Below, one piece after another: positions 16,998-25,626 of a stretch of DNA of 64,000 nt. The stretch is from the NCBI RefSeq assembly GCF_001317355.1, contig NZ_LKET01000016.1, positions 124,001 to 188,000 on the forward strand. The letters are read 5' to 3'. This DNA comes from Oxobacter pfennigii (GTDB lineage Bacteria; Bacillota; Clostridia; Clostridiales; Oxobacteraceae). How positions within the stretch are numbered: the first letter of the stretch is position 1; the number at the start of each line of letters is the position of its first letter. The notes below the pieces were generated by a model. It had not been told where the DNA came from. It did not search any database and saw only the letters and a program-made list of their open reading frames with translations. The translations under genes and the position numbers were made by a program.

Positions 16998-18038
16998 TTA
17001 ACCGATATATCTTTTTTTCCCTGATAGAGACATGGAACTCATATAACCTGCTTTATCAATATTATCAAGTACTTTTCCTGTCCCTATTGCAACACAATCT
17101 AAAGGTTCATCAGCAATGTTTACCGTTAAATCCGTTTCTTTACTTATTAATTTATCAAGCCCATAAAGTAAAGCTCCGCCTCCGGTAAGCATAATACCTT
17201 TATCCATAATATCTGCTGACAATTCGGGAGGGGCTTTTTCCAATGTAGACTTAATAGCATCAACTATTGAGCTTACAGACTCACTGAGGGCTTCATGGAT
17301 TCCTGCTGAAGTTATCGTAAGTACCTTTGGAAGGCCGGTAATAAGGTCTCTGCCTCTAATTTCCATTGTCTTTTCTACTTCATCGGAGAAAGCCGAGCCT
17401 ATTTCAATTTTAATCTGTTCTGCCATTCTTTCACCAATCATAAGGCTATATTCTTTCCTTATGTAAGAAATTATGTCCAGATCTAATTTATTGCCTGCAA
17501 TCCGCAGTGACTTGTTCGTTACTATACCCCCTAAAGAAATTATTGCCACATCGGTGGTTCCGCCACCGATGTCTACAATCATGCTGCCTGTGGGCTCTTC
17601 AACGGGCAACCCGGCTCCTATGGCTGCCGCCATTGGTTCAGGAAACAAATATACATTTTTTGCACCAGCCTGATATATTGCTTCTTCAATAGCTTTTCTT
17701 TCTACTTGAGTTACACTCGAAGGATAACATGCCATAATCCTTGGCTTTACGAAAGAACTTTTGCTAAAGGATTTCCTGATAAAGTACTTCATCATTGTTT
17801 GAGTTATATCAAAATTTGCAATAACTCCATCCTTTAAAGGCTTTATTGCTACAATATTTCCAGGAGTTTTGCCTATCATCTGTTTTGCTTCAGCACCTAC
17901 AGCAAGGGGCTGCCTCGTAGAATCATCTTTTATAGCAACGACAGATGGCTCCCGAAATATGATACCTTTTCCTTTAACATATATCAAAGTATTAGCGGTA
18001 CCTAAATCTATCCCCATATCTCTTGACAAATTAAACAT
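16998..18038 (-). CDS. MreB/Mbl family actin-like protein, copy 1
   Basis: A 346-aa bacterial actin. The phosphate-1 motif is [18 protein letters not shown] (residues ~9-26), the phosphate-2 motif is [16 protein letters not shown] (~158-173), and the adenosine motif is [12 protein letters not shown] near 290. MreB proteins form membrane-bound filaments that guide side-wall synthesis. ATG 18038 follows AAGGGGATG. No mreC or mreD is adjacent, so this is an orphan of the Mbl/MreBH kind rather than the mreBCD founder. A paralogue with nearly 80% identity in its first 90 residues by eye lies at 23889-24920. Confidence 0.92.
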   Translation of the reverse strand: MFNLSRDMGIDLGTANTLIYVKGKGIIFREPSVVAIKDDSTRQPLAVGAEAKQMIGKTPGNIVAIKPLKDGVIANFDITQTMMKYFIRKSFSKSSFVKPRIMACYPSSVTQVERKAIEEAIYQAGAKNVYLFPEPMAAAIGAGLPVEEPTGSMIVDIGGGTTDVAIISLGGIVTNKSLRIAGNKLDLDIISYIRKEYSLMIGERMAEQIKIEIGSAFSDEVEKTMEIRGRDLITGLPKVLTITSAGIHEALSESVSSIVDAIKSTLEKAPPELSADIMDKGIMLTGGGALLYGLDKLISKETDLTVNIADEPLDCVAIGTGKVLDNIDKAGYMSSMSLSGKKRYIG

Positions 18039-18118
18039 CTATTACATCCCCTTTTGCTAACATAATATAGAATTAAACAATGCTTAAAGAAGCCTGTCCT
18101 ATTAGATTGTAGAATTGA

Positions 18119-18157
18119 GACGCCCGGCATGATAACCTGCTTTCCATGCCAGACGTC
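18119..18157 (-). other. Hairpin between histidine kinase and mreB-1
   Basis: An imperfect inverted repeat (GACG then GGCATG pairing with CATGCC then CGTC) in the 154-bp gap. There is no T run on either side, so it may be a weak terminator or a processing site of the minus-strand transcript. Confidence 0.35.
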
Positions 18158-18192
18158 AAGAACCAGAAAGAGTATTATCAGGTTTTTCAGGA

Positions 18193-19764
18193 TTATTTCT
18201 GGTCAAAAGATGGAAAACTTATGCTAAAGGTTGTACCCTTTCCTAATTGGCTGGCAACATCTATACTGCCTCCTTGTAACTGAACCAGCTTTTTTACAAT
18301 CACCAGGCCAAGACCGCTTCCATTTTCCTGCATGGGGTTTTCGCGCTGGTTCTTTACCCTATAAAATCTGTCCCAAATGTGAGGTAAGTCCTCACTCGCT
18401 ATGCCAATACCATCATCTTCAATGGAAAGTACAATTTCACTTTGCCGGGTTTCCACGCCGACTCTGACGGTGCCATTTTCCGTAGCCCTGATAGCATTCT
18501 TGAGAAGATTTCTTATAATCTGTTCCATCCTGTCAACATCCCCTATAACTACTGCGTTTTCTGTTTTCTTCTCAAACAGGATGGAGGTACTTCTGCTTTT
18601 GGCCGCATCCTCCATGGACATGACCACACCTTGGGCCAGGGCTATCAGGTTTACAGGAAGCTTTTCTACAGTAATATTACCGCTTTCCAGCCGGCTTAAT
18701 GCCAGCAGGTCATCTACCAGTCTGGTAATATGAAGAGTCTGGATATAAATGGTATCCAGATATCGCTCCATTAAAGCTTCATCTTGCACTATTCCATCGC
18801 GGATGGCCTCAACAAACCCCTGGACAGACGTCAGCGGAGTACGCAATTCATGGGATATCTCACCAAACAGCCGGGCTCTTTCTTCTTCCATTCTGCTGCT
18901 TTCAGCCTGTATCTTTTGCAGCCTTACCGCCAGTTTGTTTAGTTGGCCGGCAAGGATATTGATCTCATCCAGTGGCTGATCCTCAACGCTTAAAACATCG
19001 CTGCCCCTGCTGATTTCCGACACGGTGGTAGACAGGCGGGAAATGGGCCTTGAGATGTACATGGCCAGATGAACAGAAATGAAAATAAAAATCACAAGTA
19101 TGATCATTCCACCGATAATAAGGTATAAACGCATTTTGTTTAAGGCAAGTTCCACATTGGAAGGCTTTGTTTCCAGCAAAATACCGTTTTGAATGGTGCT
19201 CATGTTGTTACCCATGGGTACAAAGGCGATTAAGGTAGGCTGGCCTGTTTCACTATCCTGAGCCTTTGTAATAATTGTTTCACCTTTAGTGAGTATTTCA
19301 ATGAATTTTGTCTCCACCTTGCTGCCGGGTACCACTTCCTGATCCTCCGAGGTGCCTATAATGTTTCCTTCTTTATTATAAATAGTAATTTTAACATCAA
19401 ATGTATCGGCCAGAAATTTTAAAAATTCCTGGCCCCCCTGACCCTGATTATTTGCTTGTTCGTCAGGTGCCGGCACCCACGACTGGCCCGTCTGCTGGAG
19501 TAAGGCATAGTTCACTCTTTTGGCTTTGCGCAATAAGTCCTGCTGGGACTGATCATAAGCTACCTGTTTTACCACATAGGTAGAAAACATTGTTACAGCA
19601 ATAAGGCCGGCAACAAAGGCTGTTACATTGGTAAACAATATTCTGGTATAAATATTTTTATTGAATTGCTCCTGCAGCAAATGCTTTATAAAAGCTAAGA
19701 ATTTGTATATAGAGTGAATTACCCACTGGAGTTTTTCATTGCATTGTCTTATATAGTTATTCAT
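18193..19764 (-). CDS. Two-component sensor histidine kinase
   Basis: A 523-aa membrane kinase. Membrane helix 1 is at ~42-64, an extracytoplasmic sensor domain at ~65-210, helix 2 at ~212-236, then HAMP (~237-290). The phosphoacceptor is H305 in FGEISHELRTPLTSVQGF, followed by the ATPase boxes NLLKNAIRA, DDGIGIASEDLPHIWDRFYR and GSGLGLVIVKKL. The start is ATG 19764, which overlaps the response regulator stop as ATGA and has GGGAGGAG upstream. The closest known architecture is PhoR/ResE/WalK-like. The signal is not evident. Confidence 0.92.
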   Translation of the reverse strand: MNNYIRQCNEKLQWVIHSIYKFLAFIKHLLQEQFNKNIYTRILFTNVTAFVAGLIAVTMFSTYVVKQVAYDQSQQDLLRKAKRVNYALLQQTGQSWVPAPDEQANNQGQGGQEFLKFLADTFDVKITIYNKEGNIIGTSEDQEVVPGSKVETKFIEILTKGETIITKAQDSETGQPTLIAFVPMGNNMSTIQNGILLETKPSNVELALNKMRLYLIIGGMIILVIFIFISVHLAMYISRPISRLSTTVSEISRGSDVLSVEDQPLDEINILAGQLNKLAVRLQKIQAESSRMEEERARLFGEISHELRTPLTSVQGFVEAIRDGIVQDEALMERYLDTIYIQTLHITRLVDDLLALSRLESGNITVEKLPVNLIALAQGVVMSMEDAAKSRSTSILFEKKTENAVVIGDVDRMEQIIRNLLKNAIRATENGTVRVGVETRQSEIVLSIEDDGIGIASEDLPHIWDRFYRVKNQRENPMQENGSGLGLVIVKKLVQLQGGSIDVASQLGKGTTFSISFPSFDQK

Positions 19765-20471
19765 GTCGTACTTTCTCCTCCCTGTGCAGGAGGTGTAAAC
19801 TGGTATCCTACACCCCAAACGGTTGCTAGATATTCGTGGGACAAGGGAGATAACTTTGCCCTCAGCCTGCGGATATGGACATCCACTGTACGTTGATCGC
19901 CAAAATAATCATATCCCCAGACCGTTGCCAGCAGCTCATCTCTGGTGAAAACCCGTCGAGGGTTTTGGGCCAGATGATAAAGTAAATCGAATTCTTTGGG
20001 GGTAACTTCTGTTTCTTTGCCATCAACAAAAACTCTTCTGGTATCGGCCTGAATTTCCAAACAGGGGTATTTCAATTTCCAACTTGTCACCTCACCAATG
20101 GTTTGAGTGCGGCGAAGCACCGCTTTGATTCTGGCTACTAATTCTCTGGGGCTAAAGGGTTTGGAAACATAGTCATCAGCTCCCATTTCCAGTCCCAAAA
20201 CTCGATCGGCTTCCTCGCCCTTGGCTGTAAGCATGATAATGGGGACCATACGTACCTCCCTTAAACTGCGGCACAGAGTAAGCCCGTCTTTACCTGGAAG
20301 CATGATATCCAGTATTACCGCATCGGGATTTTCACGGCCGAATGTGGGCAGCACAAGCTCACCGTCACTTAGGGCAATGACTTCAAAACCTTCTCTTTCA
20401 CAGTATAACTTTACCAGTTCCAGTACATTTTGGTCATCATCGACTATCAAAACCTTGCCTAAATACGGCAT
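19761..20471 (-). CDS. OmpR/PhoB family response regulator
   Basis: A 236-aa regulator: receiver domain with phosphoacceptor D55 in AVILDIMLPGKDG and K104 in YVSKPFSP, then a winged-helix DNA-binding domain with VTPKEFDLLYHLAQNP and VDVHIRRLRAKLSP. ATG 20471 has a near-perfect AAGGAGGTGA. It is the first gene of a pair with the overlapping kinase gene. The two mreB copies are on the same strand, so envelope control is possible, but the targets are unknown. Confidence 0.93.
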   Translation of the reverse strand: MPYLGKVLIVDDDQNVLELVKLYCEREGFEVIALSDGELVLPTFGRENPDAVILDIMLPGKDGLTLCRSLREVRMVPIIMLTAKGEEADRVLGLEMGADDYVSKPFSPRELVARIKAVLRRTQTIGEVTSWKLKYPCLEIQADTRRVFVDGKETEVTPKEFDLLYHLAQNPRRVFTRDELLATVWGYDYFGDQRTVDVHIRRLRAKLSPLSHEYLATVWGVGYQFTPPAQGGESTT

Positions 20472-20616
20472 TGCTTCACCTCCTTGTATCCCTCAACAGC
20501 CTTATATCGATTTTACCATATTAGCAGGAGACAGGAAAATTTAAAAATTTCCATTGTTCATCCGGCATTTTTTAATTGCAAGCAGTAATGGAAAGTTTTC
20601 TAAAACAGCCAGAAAG

Positions 20617-20640
20617 GCTGAGAAGCAATTGCTTCCCAGC
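20617..20640. terminator. Hairpin downstream of the lipoprotein gene
   Basis: A stem GCTGAGAAGC/GCTTCCCAGC with one mismatch, 90 bases beyond the stop of the minus-strand lipoprotein gene and upstream of the response regulator promoter. T-rich sequence follows in the plus direction. Confidence 0.45.
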
Positions 20641-20731
20641 TCTTTATTATATTTACTTCTTTATTTTGTCGGATATTCAGTTTGAAAAGTTCCTCTATTT
20701 TTAATTTTACATTTTGAGAATTTACAATGTT

Positions 20732-21157
20732 CTAGCCTTGTATACTGATGGATATCAAATCTTTCGTTTCAGAATCATATTCTATATTAACCTTTAAATC
20801 AGTCTTGTCGGCTAATTCAGTAATGGTTAATGAAGATTCACCTACAAAAAATTTGCTTTCACTGGTAGCTTTAAATGCCAGTTCATCACCGTTTTGAGTA
20901 GTGATGGTAATCATACCGGAAGCAGCATCTACTGATTTTAACGTGCCGCTGATGGTAGATTCAGACTGAGTTTCATCTTGGTCAGCTTCATCTTGGTCAA
21001 TTTCATTTTGGCCAGTAGTTATATCCTCAAGTGTTTGACCTTCAGTTTGGTCATCTGGAGATGTTTCTGCTCCGCCAGAAGGACTGCAGCCGATAAATAA
21101 AACAGCGCTCAACATTAAAACAGCCAGCATAACTATAAGATTCTTGCTTTTAGTCAT
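20732..21157 (-). CDS. Small lipoprotein with acidic linker
   Basis: A 141-aa protein with a lipoprotein signal (lipobox LFIGC, Cys at residue 24), an acidic Asp/Glu/Gln-rich linker at ~30-68, and a small C-terminal domain at ~69-141 rich in beta strands (ISGTLKSVDAASGMITITT). It would be anchored on the outer face of the membrane. The C-terminal part resembles small OB-like or DUF5666-like domains, but I do not recognise the family. It is 33 bases from the 106-aa gene upstream and probably cotranscribed with it. Confidence 0.75.
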   Translation of the reverse strand: MTKSKNLIVMLAVLMLSAVLFIGCSPSGGAETSPDDQTEGQTLEDITTGQNEIDQDEADQDETQSESTISGTLKSVDAASGMITITTQNGDELAFKATSESKFFVGESSLTITELADKTDLKVNIEYDSETKDLISISIQG

Positions 21158-21190
21158 ATTTGTTTCTCCTTTCCTGAACCTATCTTATTC

Positions 21191-21511
21191 TTAATCATGT
21201 GTCTTTTGCTGTGAACCACTTTCCTGTCTATAATATAGTAATTTTTTGCCTGTATTTTGGGGATAGTCCATTTTTCCTTTTTGATTTTTTGAATCTCTTG
21301 ACTCTTCATTTTTCCCTTGTTCATCCTCCTTGCCGATTTTGGATTGAACTAATGTAATCTGAAATTCATCTTCATTGTCAAACCTAACGACTAACCCATC
21401 GTTACTTGCTAGCATTCCTGCCTCTTTAAAGGTCAGTAGCTTTGCTTTTCCTCCTAATTTCTCCTCCAAAAAAAACTTCAGCAAACGTACGAGCAAATGC
21501 TTGTTCATCAT
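21191..21511 (-). CDS. Hypothetical 106-aa hydrophilic protein
   Basis: An unrecognised protein. The N-terminal half (MMNKHLLVRLLKFFLEEKLG, then FKEAGMLASNDGLVVRFD) looks folded; the C-terminal ~45 residues are rich in Lys, Glu, Gln, Asn and Ser and look disordered. It has no signal peptide. ATG 21511 was chosen because AAAGGAGG is just upstream; a longer frame from a TTG at 21526 covers the ribosome site. Its upstream region is one copy of a repeat also found at 23694-23780. Confidence 0.6.
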   Translation of the reverse strand: MMNKHLLVRLLKFFLEEKLGGKAKLLTFKEAGMLASNDGLVVRFDNEDEFQITLVQSKIGKEDEQGKNEESRDSKNQKGKMDYPQNTGKKLLYYRQESGSQQKTHD

Positions 21512-21519
21512 TTTACCTC

Positions 21520-21605
21520 CTTTCAAAGATAATTGTACTGGAGAAATATTAACCGATTTTTGCCAGAGTTTAAAATTTTTTTTCGAAAGTGTTAATAAAT
21601 GTTAC
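21520..21605 (-). repeat. Upstream repeat, copy 1
   Basis: About 86 bp, close to 88% identical by eye and in the same orientation as 23694-23780. On the minus strand it is the leader of the 106-aa gene and includes its ribosome site edge. It contains AT-rich promoter-like sequence (TTAATATT). The two copies bracket the amine oxidase gene. Confidence 0.75.
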
Positions 21606-21703
21606 AAGGATGCCCATGCGAATCTTGCATAAGCATCCTTGTGATATTAAGCGGTACTATGTTTACATTTTATAATATTCTTGGTGAACAATCTTAAACA
21701 ATT

Positions 21704-23422
21704 TTATCTCTGATGCTTATGGATTACAGAATAATATGCAACATCGTTGGCGGCAGCCATACCGCTTTGCAGTGCACCCTGTATCCAGCCGTTCTTCGTT
21801 GAAGTGTGTTCTCCTGCAAAAAACACCCTGTTATCATATTCGGGAATATTAGAAACATACAAGAATTCTCTCTTCTGTCCCGGGAGGAACATCTGAAATC
21901 CACCATGAAACCATGGCTCCCTAACCCAATCAACAGTTTTAAAGTCAATAACTGTCTTATTTTCATCTAAATACCATCTTGGAAGTCCATGGACTTTTTC
22001 TACTTTGCTTCTTATAGTTAGATATTGTCCTGGTGAAACTAAGTTACCCAGTGCAGAAGCATCTCCGCCTATAGTGTATGAAGCCATAAGGACACCAGGT
22101 TCATCAGAAGAGCAATCAGCAGCATTTTGTATGCAGTGTGCATGATCATGAGGGTATGATATTGTTCCAATAATTTCATCAGTATAAGACGAGCCGCCGA
22201 AAATTTCTTGCTTTTCCCAGAATCGTTGCTTGCAGAGGAAAAATGTCTTTTGAGCATCCCGGTAAGATACCTCTTTAATTGCCTGCATTTTCCTTGAGCT
22301 AAAAGCCGGGTCAATATCCATTGCTCTTAATGTTGTAAAAGGTACAGCAACGATAACATAATTAAAGTCTTCAAAAAAATCATCGGTAGCATATACATTT
22401 CTATAACGTAAAGTGACTTTTCCATCTACATGTGATTTCAAAATCCCGTTTACAACAAATCCACCCTTCCAGGTAACTTTCCCGAGAGCATTCTGTGGTA
22501 TATCGTGGTATTCTACAGGATTTGGTGAAGTCAGGGATTTATAAAATGCAAGTGGAAGATTAACCATCCCACCGGGGATTAGGTATAAATTCTGATAGTC
22601 TACAGTATATTCACTATGCAGCTCTGCTTCGTAACTATTAGTAATTATTGATCCTATTGCAGGCATAACACTTGTGATTAGATTGATTGCTTCACTGGTC
22701 AATCCATACTCCTCAAGAGCCTGGCGAGTATTAATATCTTGTAAAGCTTCAAATCTATAGTCATACCTTGGCAATATCATCAGAAACTGTTTTCTTACTT
22801 CAGGCGGCAAAGTTGACAGGTAATATTTAACTACTTGATCATAAAGCTCTGGCCATGGTGTATTTGCTTCCTTTATGGTCAAATCAAACTTAGGGTAGAT
22901 TTGATGAAGTACATTTTCACCTTTTGGGTCGGTTCTGACCCTTACATCCTTGACATAGATAAAGGCATTAGAGTTCGACGTAATTACAGGCTCTGTATTT
23001 AATTTGAAAAGGTTAATGTAGTGCCATACTATTTCATGGGAGGCAGGTATTCTCCCTGCCCCAAATTCAGCATATAATTTTTTATCTTTATCAAAGTAAT
23101 GTGTGTATATTCTCCCTCCGATTCTTTCAGTATGCGGTTCAAAAACAGTAATATCATACCCAAGCTTCCGGAGTTCAAAGGCTGTCGACATTCCTGCAAG
23201 GCCACCGCCAATTATACCTACCTTCTTACCTTTAAATTCTCCAGGATTTCCATAGCTTGTTATTTTTTGAGGCGGACCTAATAGCCGTACAATGTTTTCA
23301 TAATCTTCAGGCCTATCAACTTTAGTAAGGGAATCTAAGAGCATCTTATGCCTTTGAGAATCGGTTGGGTTTTTCGGAGGTAAGTCGGGGAATTGGGTTG
23401 GAGTTTTAGGAGATGTACGCAT
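21704..23422 (-). CDS. Flavin-dependent amine oxidase
   Basis: A 572-aa protein of the monoamine/L-amino-acid oxidase family. The FAD-binding fold is KVGIIGGGLAGMSTAFELRK (~67-86), followed by ERIGGRIYTH. The C-terminal FAD contact region includes FAGEHTS and GWIQGALQSGMAAAND. No signal peptide is visible. The first ~60 residues are an extension rich in Pro and Lys. It oxidises an amine or amino acid, producing an imine and reduced flavin; with O2 this gives peroxide, which is unusual for an anaerobe, so the acceptor is open. It is a single gene bracketed by direct repeats. Confidence 0.85.
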   Translation of the reverse strand: MRTSPKTPTQFPDLPPKNPTDSQRHKMLLDSLTKVDRPEDYENIVRLLGPPQKITSYGNPGEFKGKKVGIIGGGLAGMSTAFELRKLGYDITVFEPHTERIGGRIYTHYFDKDKKLYAEFGAGRIPASHEIVWHYINLFKLNTEPVITSNSNAFIYVKDVRVRTDPKGENVLHQIYPKFDLTIKEANTPWPELYDQVVKYYLSTLPPEVRKQFLMILPRYDYRFEALQDINTRQALEEYGLTSEAINLITSVMPAIGSIITNSYEAELHSEYTVDYQNLYLIPGGMVNLPLAFYKSLTSPNPVEYHDIPQNALGKVTWKGGFVVNGILKSHVDGKVTLRYRNVYATDDFFEDFNYVIVAVPFTTLRAMDIDPAFSSRKMQAIKEVSYRDAQKTFFLCKQRFWEKQEIFGGSSYTDEIIGTISYPHDHAHCIQNAADCSSDEPGVLMASYTIGGDASALGNLVSPGQYLTIRSKVEKVHGLPRWYLDENKTVIDFKTVDWVREPWFHGGFQMFLPGQKREFLYVSNIPEYDNRVFFAGEHTSTKNGWIQGALQSGMAAANDVAYYSVIHKHQR

Positions 23423-23693
23423 TACATTTAATATCCTTCAAAAATACTTGCATATTATTATAAGCTAATAAGAGGTAAATGTGACTATTTTACATATTTA
23501 TTCTTTAATAAGCATGCTGTTTTTAGCTTTTTTAGATAATTATTCAGCATGATACAAAACTAATATTGTTGGTATAGCAAGATTAATTCCTGTCACCAAC
23601 CTATCACAAATGGGGAAGGCTTTTTTATAAATGCTGGCAATGTGGTAGGGAAGTGAAGGGGTAAAGCGGTGGATTTATTTTGAATGAATCGAT

Positions 23694-23780
23694 CTTTCAA
23701 AGACAATTGCGCCGGAGAAATATTAACGGATTTTTGCAAGAGTTTAAAATTTTTTTGAAAGTATTAATAAATATTACAAG
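23694..23780 (-). repeat. Upstream repeat, copy 2
   Basis: The second copy of the repeat at 21520-21605. Here no coding start follows; the sequence after it on the minus strand is non-coding for ~270 bp up to the amine oxidase start. The 466-bp gap 23423-23888 also holds an inverted repeat (GCGTGTCG with CGACACGC, about 23783-23822) downstream of mreB-2. Confidence 0.75.
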
Positions 23781-23888
23781 AGCGTGTCGAAAAACGTTTA
23801 TTGGAAAACATAGAACGACACGCCATTTTTATGATGCTGCTGGTTAGACAGCTCCTTGATTATTTAGATATATTTATTTTAAGGATAT

Positions 23889-24920
23889 CTATTTCATTTT
23901 CTTTGAAAATGACAGGGCATTTATATATCCCGGCTTATCCAGATTTTCAAGAACCATTCCCGCACCTATCGCAACGCAGTCTAAGGGGGTTTCAGCAATT
24001 GTAACTTTTAAATCCGTCTCTTTTCTAATAAGCATATCCAAGCCATGAAGCAGCGCTCCTCCGCCGGTAAGTGTAATGCCTTTATCCATAATATCCGATG
24101 CTAACTCCGGAGGAGTTTGTTCTAAAATGGTTTTAATGGCATCTATTATGGAGTTTACAGGCTCACTGATGGCTTCACGGATTTCTGCCGAGGTAACCGG
24201 AAGTATTTTCGGAAGGCCTGTAACTAAATCCCTGCCTTTGATTTTCATGGATTTATCATCGCCTGTGCAGTAGGCGGAGCCTATTTCAATTTTAACCTGT
24301 TCTGCAGTCCTATCGCCTATCATAAGATTGTATTCTTTTCTTATGTACGAAACTATGGACGAATCCAGTTCATCTCCGGCAATCTGAAGGGACTTGTTTG
24401 CAACTATCCCTCCTAAGGATATTATGGCTACGTCGGTGGTGCCGCCGCCAATATCTACTATCATGCTGCCTGAAGGGTCTTCGACGGGTAAACCTGCGCC
24501 TATTGCTGCTGCCATTGGCTCCGGAAGGAGAAATACATTTTTAGCTCCTGCCAGATATATGGCCTCCTCGATGGCTTTCATCTCCACAGAAGTCACGCTT
24601 GAAGGATAGCAGGCAGTAATCCTTGGCCTCGTAAAGAAATTTCTTTTGAAGGATTTATTAATAAAGTGTTTCATCATTATTTGTGTTACATCAAAATCAG
24701 CTATAACACCCGCCCTTAAAGGCCTTATGGCTACAATATCTCCAGGGGTTTTTCCAATCATCTGCTTCGCTTCGGAACCTACAGCCAGAGGACGTTTTGA
24801 AGAATCATTCTTTATAGCAACGACAGAAGGCTCTCTGAAAGTTATGCCTCTGCCTTTTTCATATATCAAAGTATTTGCAGTACCTAAATCTATTCCCATG
24901 TCTCTTGATAAATTGAGCAT
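23889..24920 (-). CDS. MreB/Mbl family actin-like protein, copy 2
   Basis: A 343-aa actin homologue with the same ATP motifs as copy 1 ([46 protein letters not shown]). Most differences are conservative. ATG 24920 follows AAGGGGA. It has no mreC/mreD neighbours and stands alone between the amine oxidase and a divergent small membrane protein gene. It probably arose by duplication with copy 1; whether both polymerise together is unknown. Confidence 0.92.
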   Translation of the reverse strand: MLNLSRDMGIDLGTANTLIYEKGRGITFREPSVVAIKNDSSKRPLAVGSEAKQMIGKTPGDIVAIRPLRAGVIADFDVTQIMMKHFINKSFKRNFFTRPRITACYPSSVTSVEMKAIEEAIYLAGAKNVFLLPEPMAAAIGAGLPVEDPSGSMIVDIGGGTTDVAIISLGGIVANKSLQIAGDELDSSIVSYIRKEYNLMIGDRTAEQVKIEIGSAYCTGDDKSMKIKGRDLVTGLPKILPVTSAEIREAISEPVNSIIDAIKTILEQTPPELASDIMDKGITLTGGGALLHGLDMLIRKETDLKVTIAETPLDCVAIGAGMVLENLDKPGYINALSFSKKMK

Positions 24921-25177
24921 TATTTTTCCCCTTTCTGTGAATTAAGTATATTTCTCCTTTCTGTAGTAGTTATTTTGTCGAATTTGTCTGTTTTTGTGAG
25001 TATATTTCCTATCTATTATATACGGTATCTTTGCTTGTATTGAAGGGATAGAATATGCGGCAGTTTGAGTTTTTCTTCTGACAAATTTTTCTTGGATGTG
25101 TATAAATAGCATTACTAAATTAAAGGAATTATAATAAAATAATAGAACTATTTACAAAAGGGACAGGGGGTTTCCAT

Positions 25178-25498
25178 ATGAATAAAAAAATGATGCTGAT
25201 GCTGCTCTTATTGCTTGTCTTCGGTATATTTTACAGCATAAGAGATGAAAGATATGCCACCATTGGAGTTAAGGATGTAATAACAAAGGAATATATTGCA
25301 GAACCTGAAATTACATTGGTACCTAATATTTCTTTGGAAGGGCAGCCGGGTACAGCCGATGTAGGACCATATCTATATAAACCCGTTGTTCCCATGCCGG
25401 TTTTGATTACTGCACAAGCTGATGGTTATAAAAGTGAGAAAACAATTATCTTTTTATCGAAAGGCAAGGATGTTACTATATACTTATCAAAAGAATGA
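25178..25498 (+). CDS. Small membrane-anchored protein
   Basis: A 106-aa protein with an N-terminal hydrophobic helix (residues ~4-20) and an exported domain rich in beta strands (YATIGVKDVITKEYIAEPEI, later VLITAQADGYKSEKTIIFL). The layout resembles carboxypeptidase-regulatory or PEGA-like surface domains, but there is no firm match. ATG 25178 has AGGGGG nine bases upstream. It is divergent from mreB-2 and followed by the UbiD-like gene 128 bases later. Function unknown. Confidence 0.6.
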   Translation: MNKKMMLMLLLLLVFGIFYSIRDERYATIGVKDVITKEYIAEPEITLVPNISLEGQPGTADVGPYLYKPVVPMPVLITAQADGYKSEKTIIFLSKGKDVTIYLSKE

Positions 25499-25626
25499 TC
25501 TGTTATATATTCTTTATTGACCTTTTATAAAAACAGGATATAGAATATTAATTGCAAAGGATAAACTATAAAAATAGCCTCATTAATTTTATATAGCAAA
25601 ATCAAATGAAGAAACGGGGACTTTAT

